NCBI GenBank assembly: GCA_026168455.1
Contig: CM047431.1
Location: forward strand, 13,938,183-14,002,182
From: Theocolax elegans
Lineage: Eukaryota; Arthropoda; Insecta; Hymenoptera; Cerocephalidae
DNA length: 64,000 bases
Direction: 5' to 3'
Shown here: positions 12,375 through 21,704 of the stretch, piece after piece
Numbering within the stretch: position 1 is the stretch's first letter
Layout: each line of letters starts with the position of its first letter
Notes under the pieces: model-generated
The model's database searches: none
Told to the model about the DNA's origin: nothing
The model's input: only the letters and a program-made list of their open reading frames with translations
Position numbers and translations under genes: made by a program

Positions 12375-13250
12375 AATGAGTGTGATCGGGGCTCTCTATC
12401 TTCCAGTAGATGATGCCCCGTCGACCTGGAGGTAAAATTAAGGACCTGGACATCATCTAAGAGTGTGATCGGGGTTATCTATCTTTCAGTAGATGATGCC
12501 CCGTCGACCTGGAAGTAAAATTACTGACCTGGACATCTTCTACAGGAAGAAAATATTTTTTTCAATTTCGTAATAGGCCTTTTAGTAGATGATGCCCCGT
12601 CGAACTGGAGGTAACATTAGGGACTTGGACATTATCTAGAGGAAGAATTTTTTTTTTTCAATTTCGTAATGCACCTTCCAGTAGATGATGCCCTGATAAC
12701 CTGGAGGTAACATTAGGGACCTGGACATCGTCTACAGGAAGAAATTATTTTTTTTAAATTTTGCAATAGGCCTTCGAGTAAATGATGCCCTGATGACCTG
12801 GAGGTAACATTAGGGACCAGGACATCATCTACAGGAAGAAATTATTTTTTTTTAACTTCGCAATGGGCTGTAGATGGTGTCCCGTCGACCTGGAGGTAAA
12901 ATTAGGGACCTGGACATCATCTAAGAGTGTGATCAGGGCTATCTATTTTCCAGTAGATGTTGTCCCGTCGCCTGGAGGTAAAATTACTGACCTGGACATC
13001 TTCTACAGGAAGAAAATATTTTTTTTTAATTTCGTAATAGGCCTTCCAGTAGATTATGTCCCGCCGAAATGGAGGTAACAATAGGGACCTGGACATCATG
13101 TACAGGAAGAAAATATTTTTTTAAATTTCGTAATAGACCTTCCAGTAGATGATGCCCCGTCGAACTGGAGGTAAAATTACCGACCTGGAGATTTTCTACA
13201 GGAAGAAAATATTTTTTTTAATTTAGTAATGAACCTTCCAGTAGGAATAA
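12375..13250. repeat. Minisatellite, ~9 copies of an 83-97-bp hairpin-forming unit
   Basis: Each unit carries AGTAGATGATGCCCCGTCGA, then CTGGAGGTAAAATTAGGGAC, then CTGGACATCATCTA. TAGATGATG at the start therefore pairs with CATCATCTA at the end, and CTGGAGGT with ACCTGG. Copies start near 12405, 12488, 12582, 12679, 12776, 12868, 12951, 13047 and 13143, and a partial one ends at about 13240. Two spacer types alternate: a T-rich AGGAAGAAAATATTTTTT spacer and an AAGAGTGTGATCGGGG spacer. Confidence 0.85.
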
Positions 13251-13329
13251 AAACGACCGCATTAAAATTTTCATAATCCATTTTGCTACATTTAATGATT
13301 TCTACTTATTGTAATAAAATTATTATTAA

Positions 13330-13790
13330 AATGTGATAGCGATTACTCAGGCAAAATAGTAAATATTTCTCATACATATTTTATTTTATTTTTATACTTC
13401 TATTAGTTTGTATGACGTATGAAAACATGTGACGACGATTACTCAACCAAAAAATTAAATATTTATCATAAATATTTTATGTAATTTTTATTATTCTTTA
13501 AGTAGTTTGTATGAAAAAATGTGATGACGATTACTCAACCAAAAAATAAAATATTTATCTTACATATTTTATTTTGTTTTTATTTTTCTTTAAGTATAGA
13601 ATAATTTTGTCGTCGATGCAGTATGTTTAAAGTGATTAGATTTTTTTCCGATTTTGATGAACAAACCATGCATGTTTTTATTTGGCTTTTATTCTTTAAG
13701 TAGTATGTATGAAACATATTATAGCGATTACTCAACAAAAAATTAATTATTTATCATACATATTTTATTTTATTTTTATTCTTTTTTTAG
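13330..13790. repeat. Degenerate ~95-bp tandem repeat, about 4 copies
   Basis: The phrase GCGATTACTCA...AAATATTT(A/C)TCATACATATTTTATTT...TTAGTTTGTATGA recurs near 13340, 13436, 13524 and 13722 with substitutions. The last copy is separated by ~100 bp of unrelated sequence. No coding content. Confidence 0.65.
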
Positions 13791-14431
13791 ATTTATTTTA
13801 TTATCGCGGCTGTTCAGCGGTACGGTTAAACCTACCGTATTTAAATAAACTATTTTTCCCGCGTTGTGGCGGCGGTTACCTGTCCGCCCTACCAAATCTG
13901 TTAATTGAGGTTCGGTGTCAGATAATAACCATGGTTATTATCTGCAGGTAAAATCAAATCTGAAATTGACCGCGAAGAGATATCGTGTCGAGCACTTGTC
14001 TACCAAAAATATACGAGCTCTTAGGTTTACGGAAGGAATCGTACATGGGTTAAATTCAATTAATCGAACACCGGATTGAATTCTAATAATAAAATGAATT
14101 TATTGAAATAAATATAAAGTATTGTATAATTATAAAGTATTGTATAAATATAAAGTATTGAAATAAATATAAATATAAATGACAAACAAAATATTTATAT
14201 GTCGCCGAGGTCTACGTTTATTATTACAAGTCGGTAAACGGTCGACTTGTAGAGAGAGAGAGAGAGGAAAAATATCGCGAACTAAAATAATATACACAGT
14301 CAACGGGACTAGTATAGCGCAATAAATAAACTATTTATTCTTTTTTAAATAAAACGCTGTCGCGTGAAGTGGTCCCACTTACTTTATAATTTGCTGTAGT
14401 CGTTGGTAAACAACGACCAGCCGATCGGTCG
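13791..14431. other. Non-coding spacer with short hairpins
   Basis: No gene seen. It contains a 26-bp perfect palindrome (13919-13944), a short ACAAGTCG/CGACTTGT hairpin around 14226-14252, a GA tract at 14250-14268 and small AAATATAAAGTATT direct repeats near 14110-14175. Confidence 0.5.
13919..13944. repeat. 26-bp perfect palindrome
   Basis: The segment equals its own reverse complement, centred on CCATGG with arms CAGATAATAA and TTATTATCTG. It could be a footprint of transposon excision, a dimeric factor site or chance. Confidence 0.8.

Positions 14432-14479
<48 letters not shown>
14432..14479. repeat. (TC)n microsatellite at the LINE 5' end
   Basis: An almost pure CT run ends exactly where the LINE begins (GGCGCGGTGAG). 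An equivalent CT run resumes directly after the LINE's CAAT tail at 19471, so the element was inserted within one CT tract. Confidence 0.95.
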
Positions 14480-14481
<2 letters not shown>

Positions 14482-14770
14482 CGCGGTGAGTACTAAGACA
14501 CCTGTTTACTTCTCTGTATTGTTTTTATGACTGTTGTACTCACGCGACCAACTCGAGTTTTCAGTGCAAGGCAAATTGGACCTACGCTGTCTACAGTTCG
14601 TACCTATTACATTAGATGCATTTTTACTGTAGGCAGTTGTCCGCAATTTTACAAAATAAATTCGCACAATCTTGGAGGTTAGCTGGAGGAATTTGCGAGC
14701 GGCAAAGATTGGGCGGTAAATTCGACACACACACGGAGTCTACACCAACGCTGCGAAACTCACTGCAAAT

Positions 14771-15967
14771 ATGGCAACACCGCGAGGCTGTTTTGTTTGC
14801 GGAGCACGACTGACGCGCAAGGATTACACAGAGGTCTGTAATCTTTGTAGTAACATTGCCCATACAAATTGCTTTGAGGTCGTGCCGGGCTCGTCCGAGC
14901 GGCGCTGCTGTGTCCTCGCGAAAACGCGTTCGAAATCGTTAGTTACAGCTTTAAACGACATGAGGGCGCCACCGCCCGGGTTACCGCGCCAGACTAGTGC
15001 GACCGACAGTGCCGCGTCGGCGACCACGCCCACTTTTACCACCTCTTACGCTAAGCGTGTGGCCTCGCCTCCGTCGCCATCAACATCGCAGGTTGCGAAG
15101 CAACCTCGCGGCGCTCCGCCCACTGTGCCCAATCAGGCGGCACACGACTCGAATAGCGACTCCGTTCCAATGGCGGCCGATCCACCACTGTGGTTGGAAG
15201 TATTTTCCAGGAGCTTGCGAGAAAGCCTGCAAAGCGATTTGAGATCAGTTCTGGAAGTCGTAAATCGGGTCGAGGGCAAGGTTGATGAGGTGAGAACGGA
15301 AATCAAAGATTTGAAAGCGAAGGTCAATGTTATTGAGGAAGAATTTGAGGCTAAGTTCACGGCTTTTGATGCGCGCATGGGCAATCTTGAAAACCGGGTT
15401 GGTAACTTGGAATTGAGTAGTAAAGACGTAATTACAGTGTCACAACCTCCACCAAAGGACACATGCGAACTACTCATTACCGGGTTGCCCAAGGATTCAA
15501 AGAAGACAGACAGTGAATTGCTAACAAATGTGTTTGATGCGTTGAAACTGCCGAAGCTGAACAGTCAAGTAATTGACCTCCGCCCTTGGACTCCGCGGTT
15601 AAAATCTAACTCGGCGGGTTCTCCAGCGACTCCGTTACTCACTCGAGGCATAGTTGTAAGAATGTCATCTGTAACGTCCAGAGATGCGGTTATAGAGAAG
15701 GCTCGACTCCTGAAGGGACGTGAGGCACGGGATATTTTCGGCGAAGGTGGAGTTAACTCACTATTTGTTAGACCTCTTTGGCCGAAGCCCGTTTTCGAGC
15801 TATGGCAGGCAGCCATACGTAAGTCAAGAGAGCTGGGCTATGCGAGGCCCATAGTTTTAGATTTAATAGTATTTATGCGAGAGGTGAGGGATGGACCTTT
15901 GAAACGTGTAAATTCGGAAGCTGAGTTTATAAACTTTTCTCCTCTCTCTCCAACTCATAACAAGTGA
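14771..15967 (+). CDS. LINE ORF1 protein
   Basis: A 398-codon ORF starting at ATG in a CAAATATGGC context. Residues ~8-45 carry a zinc-binding pattern (CFVCGARL...CNLC...HTNCF...RRCC), similar to the PHD/RING-like or gag-type fingers of insect LINE ORF1 proteins. A Pro/Ser/Ala-rich linker follows (~65-130). Residues ~150-215 form a predicted coiled coil with heptad Val/Leu spacing (VNRVEGKVDEVRTEIKDLKA). The C-terminal ~170 residues, starting near CELLITGLP, resemble the RRM-like/C-terminal RNA-binding fold of LINE ORF1. Likely role: a trimerising nucleic-acid chaperone that packages LINE RNA. The ORF ends with TGA, and ORF2 continues in the same frame at the next codon. A fragment of a relative lies at 48614-49118. 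Confidence 0.85.
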   Translation: MATPRGCFVCGARLTRKDYTEVCNLCSNIAHTNCFEVVPGSSERRCCVLAKTRSKSLVTALNDMRAPPPGLPRQTSATDSAASATTPTFTTSYAKRVASPPSPSTSQVAKQPRGAPPTVPNQAAHDSNSDSVPMAADPPLWLEVFSRSLRESLQSDLRSVLEVVNRVEGKVDEVRTEIKDLKAKVNVIEEEFEAKFTAFDARMGNLENRVGNLELSSKDVITVSQPPPKDTCELLITGLPKDSKKTDSELLTNVFDALKLPKLNSQVIDLRPWTPRLKSNSAGSPATPLLTRGIVVRMSSVTSRDAVIEKARLLKGREARDIFGEGGVNSLFVRPLWPKPVFELWQAAIRKSRELGYARPIVLDLIVFMREVRDGPLKRVNSEAEFINFSPLSPTHNK

Positions 15968-18900
15968 GATGAGGCTGGTCGGGCCAAACCATCAAAATCA
16001 TCAAAATCATCAAAACCATCAAAGTCACTCTCCATTTTTCACTCCAATATAAATCGTCTAAAAACACACTTTCCATCTATCGAAGCATTAGTTCATCCAG
16101 CCTCTCATGATGTCATCGCGATTACCGAAACCTTCCTTACAAGTCACGACTCCTCAGAGATTATTAAACTACCGGGTTATACATTATATCGTTTGGATCG
16201 TGAGGGTAAGGAGGGGGGAGGTGTTGCGGCCTACGTACGTGAGGGTTTTGGGGTAAGGATTATTGCGCATTCTGAACCTATCTTTTCGAATGCTCCGGAA
16301 TATCTGGTACTATGTTTGACGGGCAAATCAGTTTCAATGGTTTTAGCAATTGTTTACCGTAGGCCTTCGGCCGCTTACCCCACGGAGTTTTTTGAGGTCC
16401 TGTCGGACATACTACCACGGTACAAATATGTCATGGTCACTGGGGATTTTAACATTGACATGAATTCTGCTAGTACCATGTCAGATAGGTTTAGAGCTAA
16501 TCTAACGGCTCTGGGACTTTCACTCATTCAGTCAGAGCCAACGCATCACGCGATGACGTCAGGTGGGCCATCACACACATGGTTGGATCTCTTCCTTATC
16601 CGTGAACCAGTACCAGAGCATGAATATATTAAGACGTCGGCTCCTTTCGCAGCTGGACATGATGCCATTAGTATTATTCTTCGGATTGAAAATGAGCAGC
16701 CTCAAGTGAAGGTACTTGGTAAACGAAATTTGGAGGGGATCAACCTTCATAATCTTGCAACTACATTTGAATCATACATAACCTCCTCCTCCTTATCACA
16801 ATCGTTCACTCATCCTTGGCCTGACCAGTCCGTATTCGTGGATATGTCTCCACATAATCATCAACCTAGTCCGCAATTACGTCAAGTTCATTCGTGTAAT
16901 AATATTCACAGCACTATTTCATCCTCATTATCATTTATATGTAAGTCAATTTTATCTACTTTTGACCTGCTAGCACCTATAACTTTTCACTCTATCAAAT
17001 CAAACCACAAACCGTGGATTTCTCGGGAAATCAAAGAAGGCATTAAAGTCAGAAATGCAGCTTTTAATACATTTCGTGCTACAGGTTCCGATGACGATTA
17101 TGCAGTGTACAGGGGTCTTAGAAATAAGGTCTCGAATACTATTAACTCATGTAAGTTCCAATTTCTGAAAAAAAAACTTAGTAGCGCGAAAGACCCGAAG
17201 AAGTCGTGGAAGTGCCTAAAAAACATGGGCCTCAGCTCTAAGTCGAATCCATCACCACTCAAATTATTCACACCTCAACAGCTAAATTATCACTACGCCG
17301 CAGTTTCAAATCATATTCAACCCCTCTCCATACATTCATTCTCAAATATAACATGCAATTCATGTCCCACATCACCGTCATCTCCCTCTTTTCATTTCTC
17401 TGCCATAACCGCAAGAGAAGTTCAGTGTGCAATTCGGGGAGCGTCCTCGAGGGCAGTGGGAATTGATGGCATATCTGTTGAAATGATTAAGTTATTAGAG
17501 CCTCAATTAACACTGCAACTTGTTGACCTCTTCAATAGCATGCTCTCAGTTGGCTATTTTCCGGAGAGTTGGAAGAGGGTATCACTGTTTCCGCTGGCGA
17601 AGTCGGGCAGGGTAGAGTCGTGCTCTGATACAAGACCAATTGCGAAGCTTTGCGAGCTCTCGAAAATCTTGGAGAGACTTATACACAATCAATTGTCTGA
17701 ATATCTGGAGAAAAATCATATTCTTGTGGACAGACAGGCCGGTTTTCGCAGGGGGCATAGCACCCAGACAGCCCTCCTGGGTGTCCTAGATGACGTTAGG
17801 AGAGCCATTGATGGTAGGAAGATCACGATTCTCATCCTGTTTGACTTCTCAAAGGCATTTGATACAGTGCCTCATGGCAGGCTTATGCAAAAATTGTGTG
17901 AGATTGGCTGCTCAGACAATGTATTGAATTGGTTCTATCGTTATCTAGTAGGTCGTATGCATGCAGTGGAGAGTGAGACGGGTATGTTATCGGACTGGCT
18001 TGAGATAAATGCGGGGGTGCCTCAGGGCAGTGTTCTGGGCCCAATACTCTTTTCCATCTATATTAATGATTTACCTAAAGTTCTTTCATACAGCGATTGT
18101 ATGCTGTTTGCCGATGACGCCCAGGTCTACCATTCGTTTTTTCCGTCAGAATTGGAAGCAGGGGTACAACGCATCACACAAGATGCCAATGCGGTAGCCC
18201 TATGGGCTCACGCGAACGGATTAAAACTAAATGTAAAAAAAACGAAGGTTATGATTCTGGGTAGTCAGGCATTTTTGTCGCGTATCGACTTGAACACTGC
18301 CCCAAAGGTAGGACTAGGAGCGGACTTCTTGAATTATGAATGTGCGGTTAAATCGCTTGGGGTCATGATCTCTCCCACTCTAGACTGGTCAAAACAGGTG
18401 TTAACCATCTCGAGTCGTGTACATGGGGTTTTGCATTCATTGCGATATTATAAGAAATCGTTATCTCGAGGCCTTAGGAAAAAGCTGGTTGAAACACTAG
18501 TTTTTCCGCATCTTGACTATGCGTGTGCGGTGTTTAATGATGTTGACCAGACCAGAAATCTGAAGCTTCAAAGGCTACTGAATGCTTGTATCCGATTCGT
18601 GTGGGGGGACATAGAAAGGAGAGAACATGTAACTCCTTATAGGTTAAGTCTCAGGTGGTTATCAGTTGAGTCCAGACGCTCATACCTCATTGGTTCACTT
18701 GCATACGGCATCATTGCTCATAATTCACCTATTTATCTGGCTAATCATTTCATAAAATTAAATACGCTTCACCATAACCCTCGCACCTCTTCTCGTCATC
18801 CACCAAAATCGCTGCATTATCTTCCCCCTCGTACTGAGGCTATGAATAAGTCATTTGTCATCACTGCATCTAAAATCATTAACGAACTTCCTGCATTTTC

Positions 18901-19045
18901 ATTTGACACCTCATCCATCAGCCATTTCAAAAATACACTATTTAATCATCTGTTTGGACTTGACAAAACTGCCTGGGAAAATAGAGTGCAAAATGAGGGC
19001 TTAGCACCTCCTCAGATCCCTCACCTCGATTTCGATTTAGATTAA
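15968..19045 (+). CDS. LINE ORF2: APE endonuclease + reverse transcriptase
   Basis: An open frame of ~1025 codons directly follows the ORF1 TGA. After a Ser/Lys linker made of CATCAAAAT repeats comes the endonuclease domain: SNINRL, AITETF (catalytic Glu), GDFNIDMN (Asp/Asn), SHTWLDLFLI and AGHDAI (Asp/His). The reverse transcriptase covers roughly 17550-18350, with KAFDTVPH, AGVPQGSVLGP and the active site FADDAQVY. The C-terminal region contains RRSYLIGSLAYG and has no RNase H that I can see. I see no frameshift or internal stop. There is no in-frame ATG before the middle of the endonuclease domain (first at about 16336), so normal AUG initiation cannot make a whole enzyme. TGA readthrough, non-AUG initiation or termination-reinitiation must be considered. 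Role: nicks the target and primes reverse transcription there. Confidence 0.9.
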   Translation, partial: DEAGRAKPSKSSKSSKPSKSLSIFHSNINRLKTHFPSIEALVHPASHDVIAITETFLTSHDSSEIIKLPGYTLYRLDREGKEGGGVAAYVREGFGVRIIAHSEPIFSNAPEYLVLCLTGKSVSMVLAIVYRRPSAAYPTEFFEVLSDILPRYKYVMVTGDFNIDMNSASTMSDRFRANLTALGLSLIQSEPTHHAMTSGGPSHTWLDLFLIREPVPEHEYIKTSAPFAAGHDAISIILRIENEQPQVKVLGKRNLEGINLHNLATTFESYITSSSLSQSFTHPWPDQSVFVDMSPHNHQPSPQLRQVHSCNNIHSTISSSLSFICKSILSTFDLLAPITFHSIKSNHKPWISREIKEGIKVRNAAFNTFRATGSDDDYAVYRGLRNKVSNTINSCKFQFLKKKLSSAKDPKKSWKCLKNMGLSSKSNPSPLKLFTPQQLNYHYAAVSNHIQPLSIHSFSNITCNSCPTSPSSPSFHFSAITAREVQCAIRGASSRAVGIDGISVEMIKLLEPQLTLQLVDLFNSMLSVGYFPESWKRVSLFPLAKSGRVESCSDTRPIAKLCELSKILERLIHNQLSEYLEKNHILVDRQAGFRRGHSTQTALLGVLDDVRRAIDGRKITILILFDFSKAFDTVPHGRLMQKLCEIGCSDNVLNWFYRYLVGRMHAVESETGMLSDWLEINAGVPQGSVLGPILFSIYINDLPKVLSYSDCMLFADDAQVYHSFFPSELEAGVQRITQDANAVALWAHANGLKLNVKKTKVMILGSQAFLSRIDLNTAPKVGLGADFLNYECAVKSLGVMISPTLDWSKQVLTISSRVHGVLHSLRYYKKSLSRGLRKKLVETLVFPHLDYACAVFNDVDQTRNLKLQRLLNACIRFVWGDIERREHVTPYRLSLRWLSVESRRSYLIGSLAYGIIAHNSPIYLANHFIKLNTLHHNPRTSSRHPPKSLHYLPPRTEAMNKSFVITASKIINELPAFSFDTSSISHFKNTLFNHLFGLDKTAWENRVQNEGLAPPQIPHLDFDLD

Positions 19046-19417
19046 AACTTGTCAATGTAACTCTGTGTATATACATATATAGTTTAATTTTCGACGCATG
19101 AAGTGCAATAATTTTTATGTACGTTTACCATCTATTTTTAACTTTGTATACAGTTACTGAGTATTTATTATTGTATATATTGCGGCTGAGCGAATGTGCA
19201 ATGCATGCCTTATTTATCATTAATCAAAAGTTATTGTATATATTTTGTAATTATTGTTATTATTGTTTTTATTTTATACGTTTTATTGTTGTTTTTTATA
19301 TTTTTTATATTTTGTATTATTATATTTTTTTACATTTTTTATACTTTTCATATTCTTCATATTATTTACATTGTATATATGGATAAAATCAGACTGTATT
19401 TTATTTTTAGTGCCTAC

Positions 19418-19466
19418 GGGGTCTCAACCCCAAGGCCAAATAAATTTTATCAATCAATCAATCAAT

Positions 19467-19470
<4 letters not shown>
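19418..19470 (+). promoter_or_regulatory. LINE 3' hairpin and (CAAT)n tail
   Basis: GGGGT (19418-19422) and ACCCC (19427-19431) can pair around a CTCA loop. AATAAA and then (CAAT)5 follow up to 19470. In CR1/L2-type LINEs a 3' stem-loop plus short tandem repeat is the recognition signal for the element's own reverse transcriptase. Assignment here is by position and structure. Confidence 0.65.

Positions 19471-19502
<32 letters not shown>
19471..19502. repeat. (CT)n microsatellite at the LINE 3' end
   Basis: A pure CT run begins at the last CAAT unit. It is the downstream remnant of the CT target tract, or a target duplication of it. Confidence 0.95.
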
Positions 19503-19503
<1 letters not shown>

Positions 19504-19857
19504 ACTCTCGCTGCGGTGTAGAACGAATTGTCCGTTCGCCCGTTCACCGAGGTTGTATGGATGCAGGTCGGTTCACGGTGTTGCACCACTCACTGCAAAT
19601 GCAGAGTCAGCCTGCAGTCAAAATACACATGCGAGAACTACGGTAAAACACAACGCGGCGAAGCTGAACACGGAACGCGGGGGGATCACGCCTGTCGCGT
19701 GTCAAGGCGACTATTTCTCTTCTAAGCGCGCGCGAATCCCCCCTCACCTATCTAATCAGGTGCGCGCGCGAAGTCGATCTCGCCCGTGTAGCCACGACGA
19801 ACCGAGCCGAGCCGAATCTCGCCGGTCCGAGCCGATGCGAACATTACGATACAAATG
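19503..19857. other. GC-rich spacer after the LINE, no gene
   Basis: A GC-richer segment with CpG-rich stretches (GCGCGCGCGAA) and a short imperfect inverted repeat GCGCGCGCGAATCC...AGGTGCGCGCGCGAAG. The phrase CACTCACTGCAAATG near 19587 resembles AACTCACTGCAAATATGG just before LINE ORF1, so part of it may be a LINE 5' UTR relic. Open frames in several phases lack recognisable domains. Confidence 0.4.
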
Positions 19858-20292
19858 TCGAATTATTGGTGGAGTTTGTCTGAAGTCGCCAGATGTTATT
19901 ATTACTTTACCTCCAAAAGGTAGATTAGTTTTACAAATATCTTGAAAAAAATCTATCAATTGCTTCAAAAGCATATTTTGAAACCATTGATATTTCATGC
20001 CATATTATAATTTTTATATTTTTTAAAATATTCCTTGTTTAGAATCAGGATTTATGTTACAAGTAGTTTCTTCATTAATATGCAATGGTAACTTAAATAT
20101 ACTATGGACTGTTTTGCCATTAATTAATAAATTTGCAGCTATACCAGTCCACGCCATTGTAATTAGTGGTATTTTATACGAAATTAAATACTGTATAATT
20201 ACATTGTGTAAGTAGCTTTTACCACTACCACCAGGACCATCGATGAAATACAATAAATTTCCCTTGTCGTTAATTACTGCATTAGTAATTAT
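19858..20292 (-). pseudogene. Helitron Pif1-like helicase relic
   Basis: Read on the minus strand from 20292, the sequence encodes the start of a Pif1-family helicase. AVINDKGNLLYFIDGPGGSGKS carries Walker A (GPGGSGKS), then TMAWTGIAANLL...GKTVHSIFKLPL. After a small deletion and frame changes comes WHEISMVSKYAFEAIDRF, then FGGKVIITSGDFRQTPPII, a helicase motif typical of Helitron RepHel proteins. The two blocks are in different frames with stops between them (around 19975-20022), and the Rep domain and the C-terminal helicase are absent. It is a fragment of a dead Helitron. No Helitron 3' hairpin/CTRR end could be placed. Confidence 0.85.
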
Positions 20293-20762
20293 TCTGTTTT
20301 ATATTATGGGGAATTTCGGCAATCGGGTTTTTTTTTTATAAAGCATCCTATATTGATTTTTATTTATTTTGGATTATGTAGAAAGCGTTATGTGAAATTT
20401 TATATTAATTATTCAGTTTTTTATTATGGGGTAATTTATTAATGGTACTTTTTTGTGTAGGTTTCATTATTGATTTTCAGTAATCCTAAGATTTTCATAC
20501 ATCGTTTGTAATAAAATTATATAGAACATTACTTCATATATTAGGATAACAGAAACTCATTAACGTATTCTCTATAAAAAGTGCTATTAACAAATTACCA
20601 ATAATAAGCAAATTAATAAGTACTGCTAAATAAATAAATAAATAAAATTTTGCAAAGAATGTATACATATCACATGACAATAAAAAATCAATAATAATTC
20701 CTTTATTAAAAGTGCTATTGCAATAATAATTAAACTCTATTTAATAGACTATTACTATTACT
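20293..20762. other. AT-rich spacer, no gene
   Basis: No coding signal. The phrase TATTCTGTTTTATATTATGGGG recurs ~120 bp later as TATTCAGTTTTTTATTATGGGG, a weak local duplication. Two similar TTCCTTTATTAAAAGTGCTATT / CTCTATAAAAAGTGCTATT phrases also occur. Confidence 0.5.
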
Positions 20763-20960
20763 AGTGTGCGAAATTAGCGCATGCGCAATTTACGTAGATC
20801 GTCCAGTAAACATAAGATGACCCCTTACTAGCTTCGCTCGCACGGCAAATACGACTCGTGCATGAATGGCCTATTTTACATACTCGTATCGTAATATACT
20901 ATTTCCACATGGTCCTATAAACGAGTTCTATGTATTTAATTTAAATTAAATCATAAGATA

Positions 20961-21350
20961 ACGTCGGAGCTAAAGACTTTATCGACATATAGAAGTTATT
21001 GTTTTTAACCTTTATCAATAATTGAATAAGTTTATGAGGTATTTTGGCATCAGAGTACCATCTTATATAGTAATATAAGCAATCTATCAGATTTTGGTGC
21101 AATTCAGTGAATTACAGTTTGACACTATTCTTCGTAAATACTCAATGAATTTACAGCAGAATTTGATAGACTACTGATCTGTATAACATGACAATCTGAT
21201 GCTAAAATTCCTCATAAACCTTCTTAGTTTTTTTTCTCTTTATTAAAGCTTTGAAGTCTTAACAGACTTATTTAGCTAACCTTATTAGTTATTGATAAAA
21301 ATTAAAATCAATAACTTCTATATGTCGATAAAATTGCTAGCTTCAACGTC
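20961..21350. mobile_element. ~390-bp palindromic MITE
   Basis: The left arm begins ACGTCGGAGCTAAAGAC and the right arm, read inward, begins GACGTTGAAGCTAGC. Both then share TTTATCGACATATAGAAGTT and TTTATGAGG(T/A)ATTTT(G/A)GCATCAGA, leaving a short unpaired centre near 21130. No ORF. It sits within the larger TIR element. Confidence 0.75.
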
Positions 21351-21373
21351 CTCTTAATAAAGATATAATGAAA

Positions 21374-21426
21374 TGGCTCAGTGGTAATGCAAAATCTACG
21401 GAGTTATACGTTGAAGATTTAAATCC
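21374..21426 (+). other. tRNA-like Pol III A/B-box pair (SINE or tRNA fossil)
   Basis: TGGCTCAGTGG (21374-21384) matches the A-box consensus at every defined position. GATTTAAATCC (21416-21426) is a degenerate B box with normal spacing of ~31 bp. The sequence does not fold as a complete tRNA, so this is at most a tRNA-derived SINE head or a decayed tRNA. Confidence 0.35.
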
Positions 21427-21704
21427 CGATTGCCACAGTAACATATTTCAATACACATGTGCGAATGAAGTGATTCCCGCACAGATGTAATTTGTCAAAA
21501 AAAACGTGCAAGGATCACTAGCTTTACTCACATGTATCAAACTCTATTTTTTAAGTTAAGAGTCAAATCAGTGAGTACATGCTTACGATGTATATGTATG
21601 ATCTGCATATCATGAGTGTGAAGTTTGTCGACCGAGCGAAGCGAGCAGGACAAGCTGAGGATTGAGAATAACATAAATTTGCGCATGAGCGAATTTCGCA
21701 CACT

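Larger units (their letters stand above)
14480..19470 (+). mobile_element. Full-length CR1/L2-like LINE (non-LTR retrotransposon)
   Basis: The order is a 5' UTR (~290 bp), ORF1 (zinc-binding/coiled-coil/RNA-binding type), ORF2 (apurinic endonuclease plus reverse transcriptase), a ~420-bp AT-rich 3' UTR, a conserved-looking GGGGT-CTCA-ACCCC hairpin and a (CAAT)5 tail. A short tandem-repeat tail with a hairpin, instead of poly(A), is typical of CR1/L2-group elements. Both ORFs are open over their whole length, so the copy looks young. CT repeats flank both ends. Clade assignment rests on the ORF2 motif style and the tail and has not been tested phylogenetically. Confidence 0.9.
20763..21704. 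mobile_element. ~940-bp TIR element containing a nested MITE
   Basis: The left end AGTGTGCGAAATTAGCGCAT pairs with the right end, whose reverse complement reads AGTGTGCGAAATTCGCTCAT. A second matching block ~50 bp inside (CTTCGCTCGCAC against the complement of GAGCGAAGCGAGCAGG) supports homologous arms. No transposase ORF. A clear target duplication could not be called. A smaller palindromic MITE and a tRNA-like promoter segment lie inside. Confidence 0.6.
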
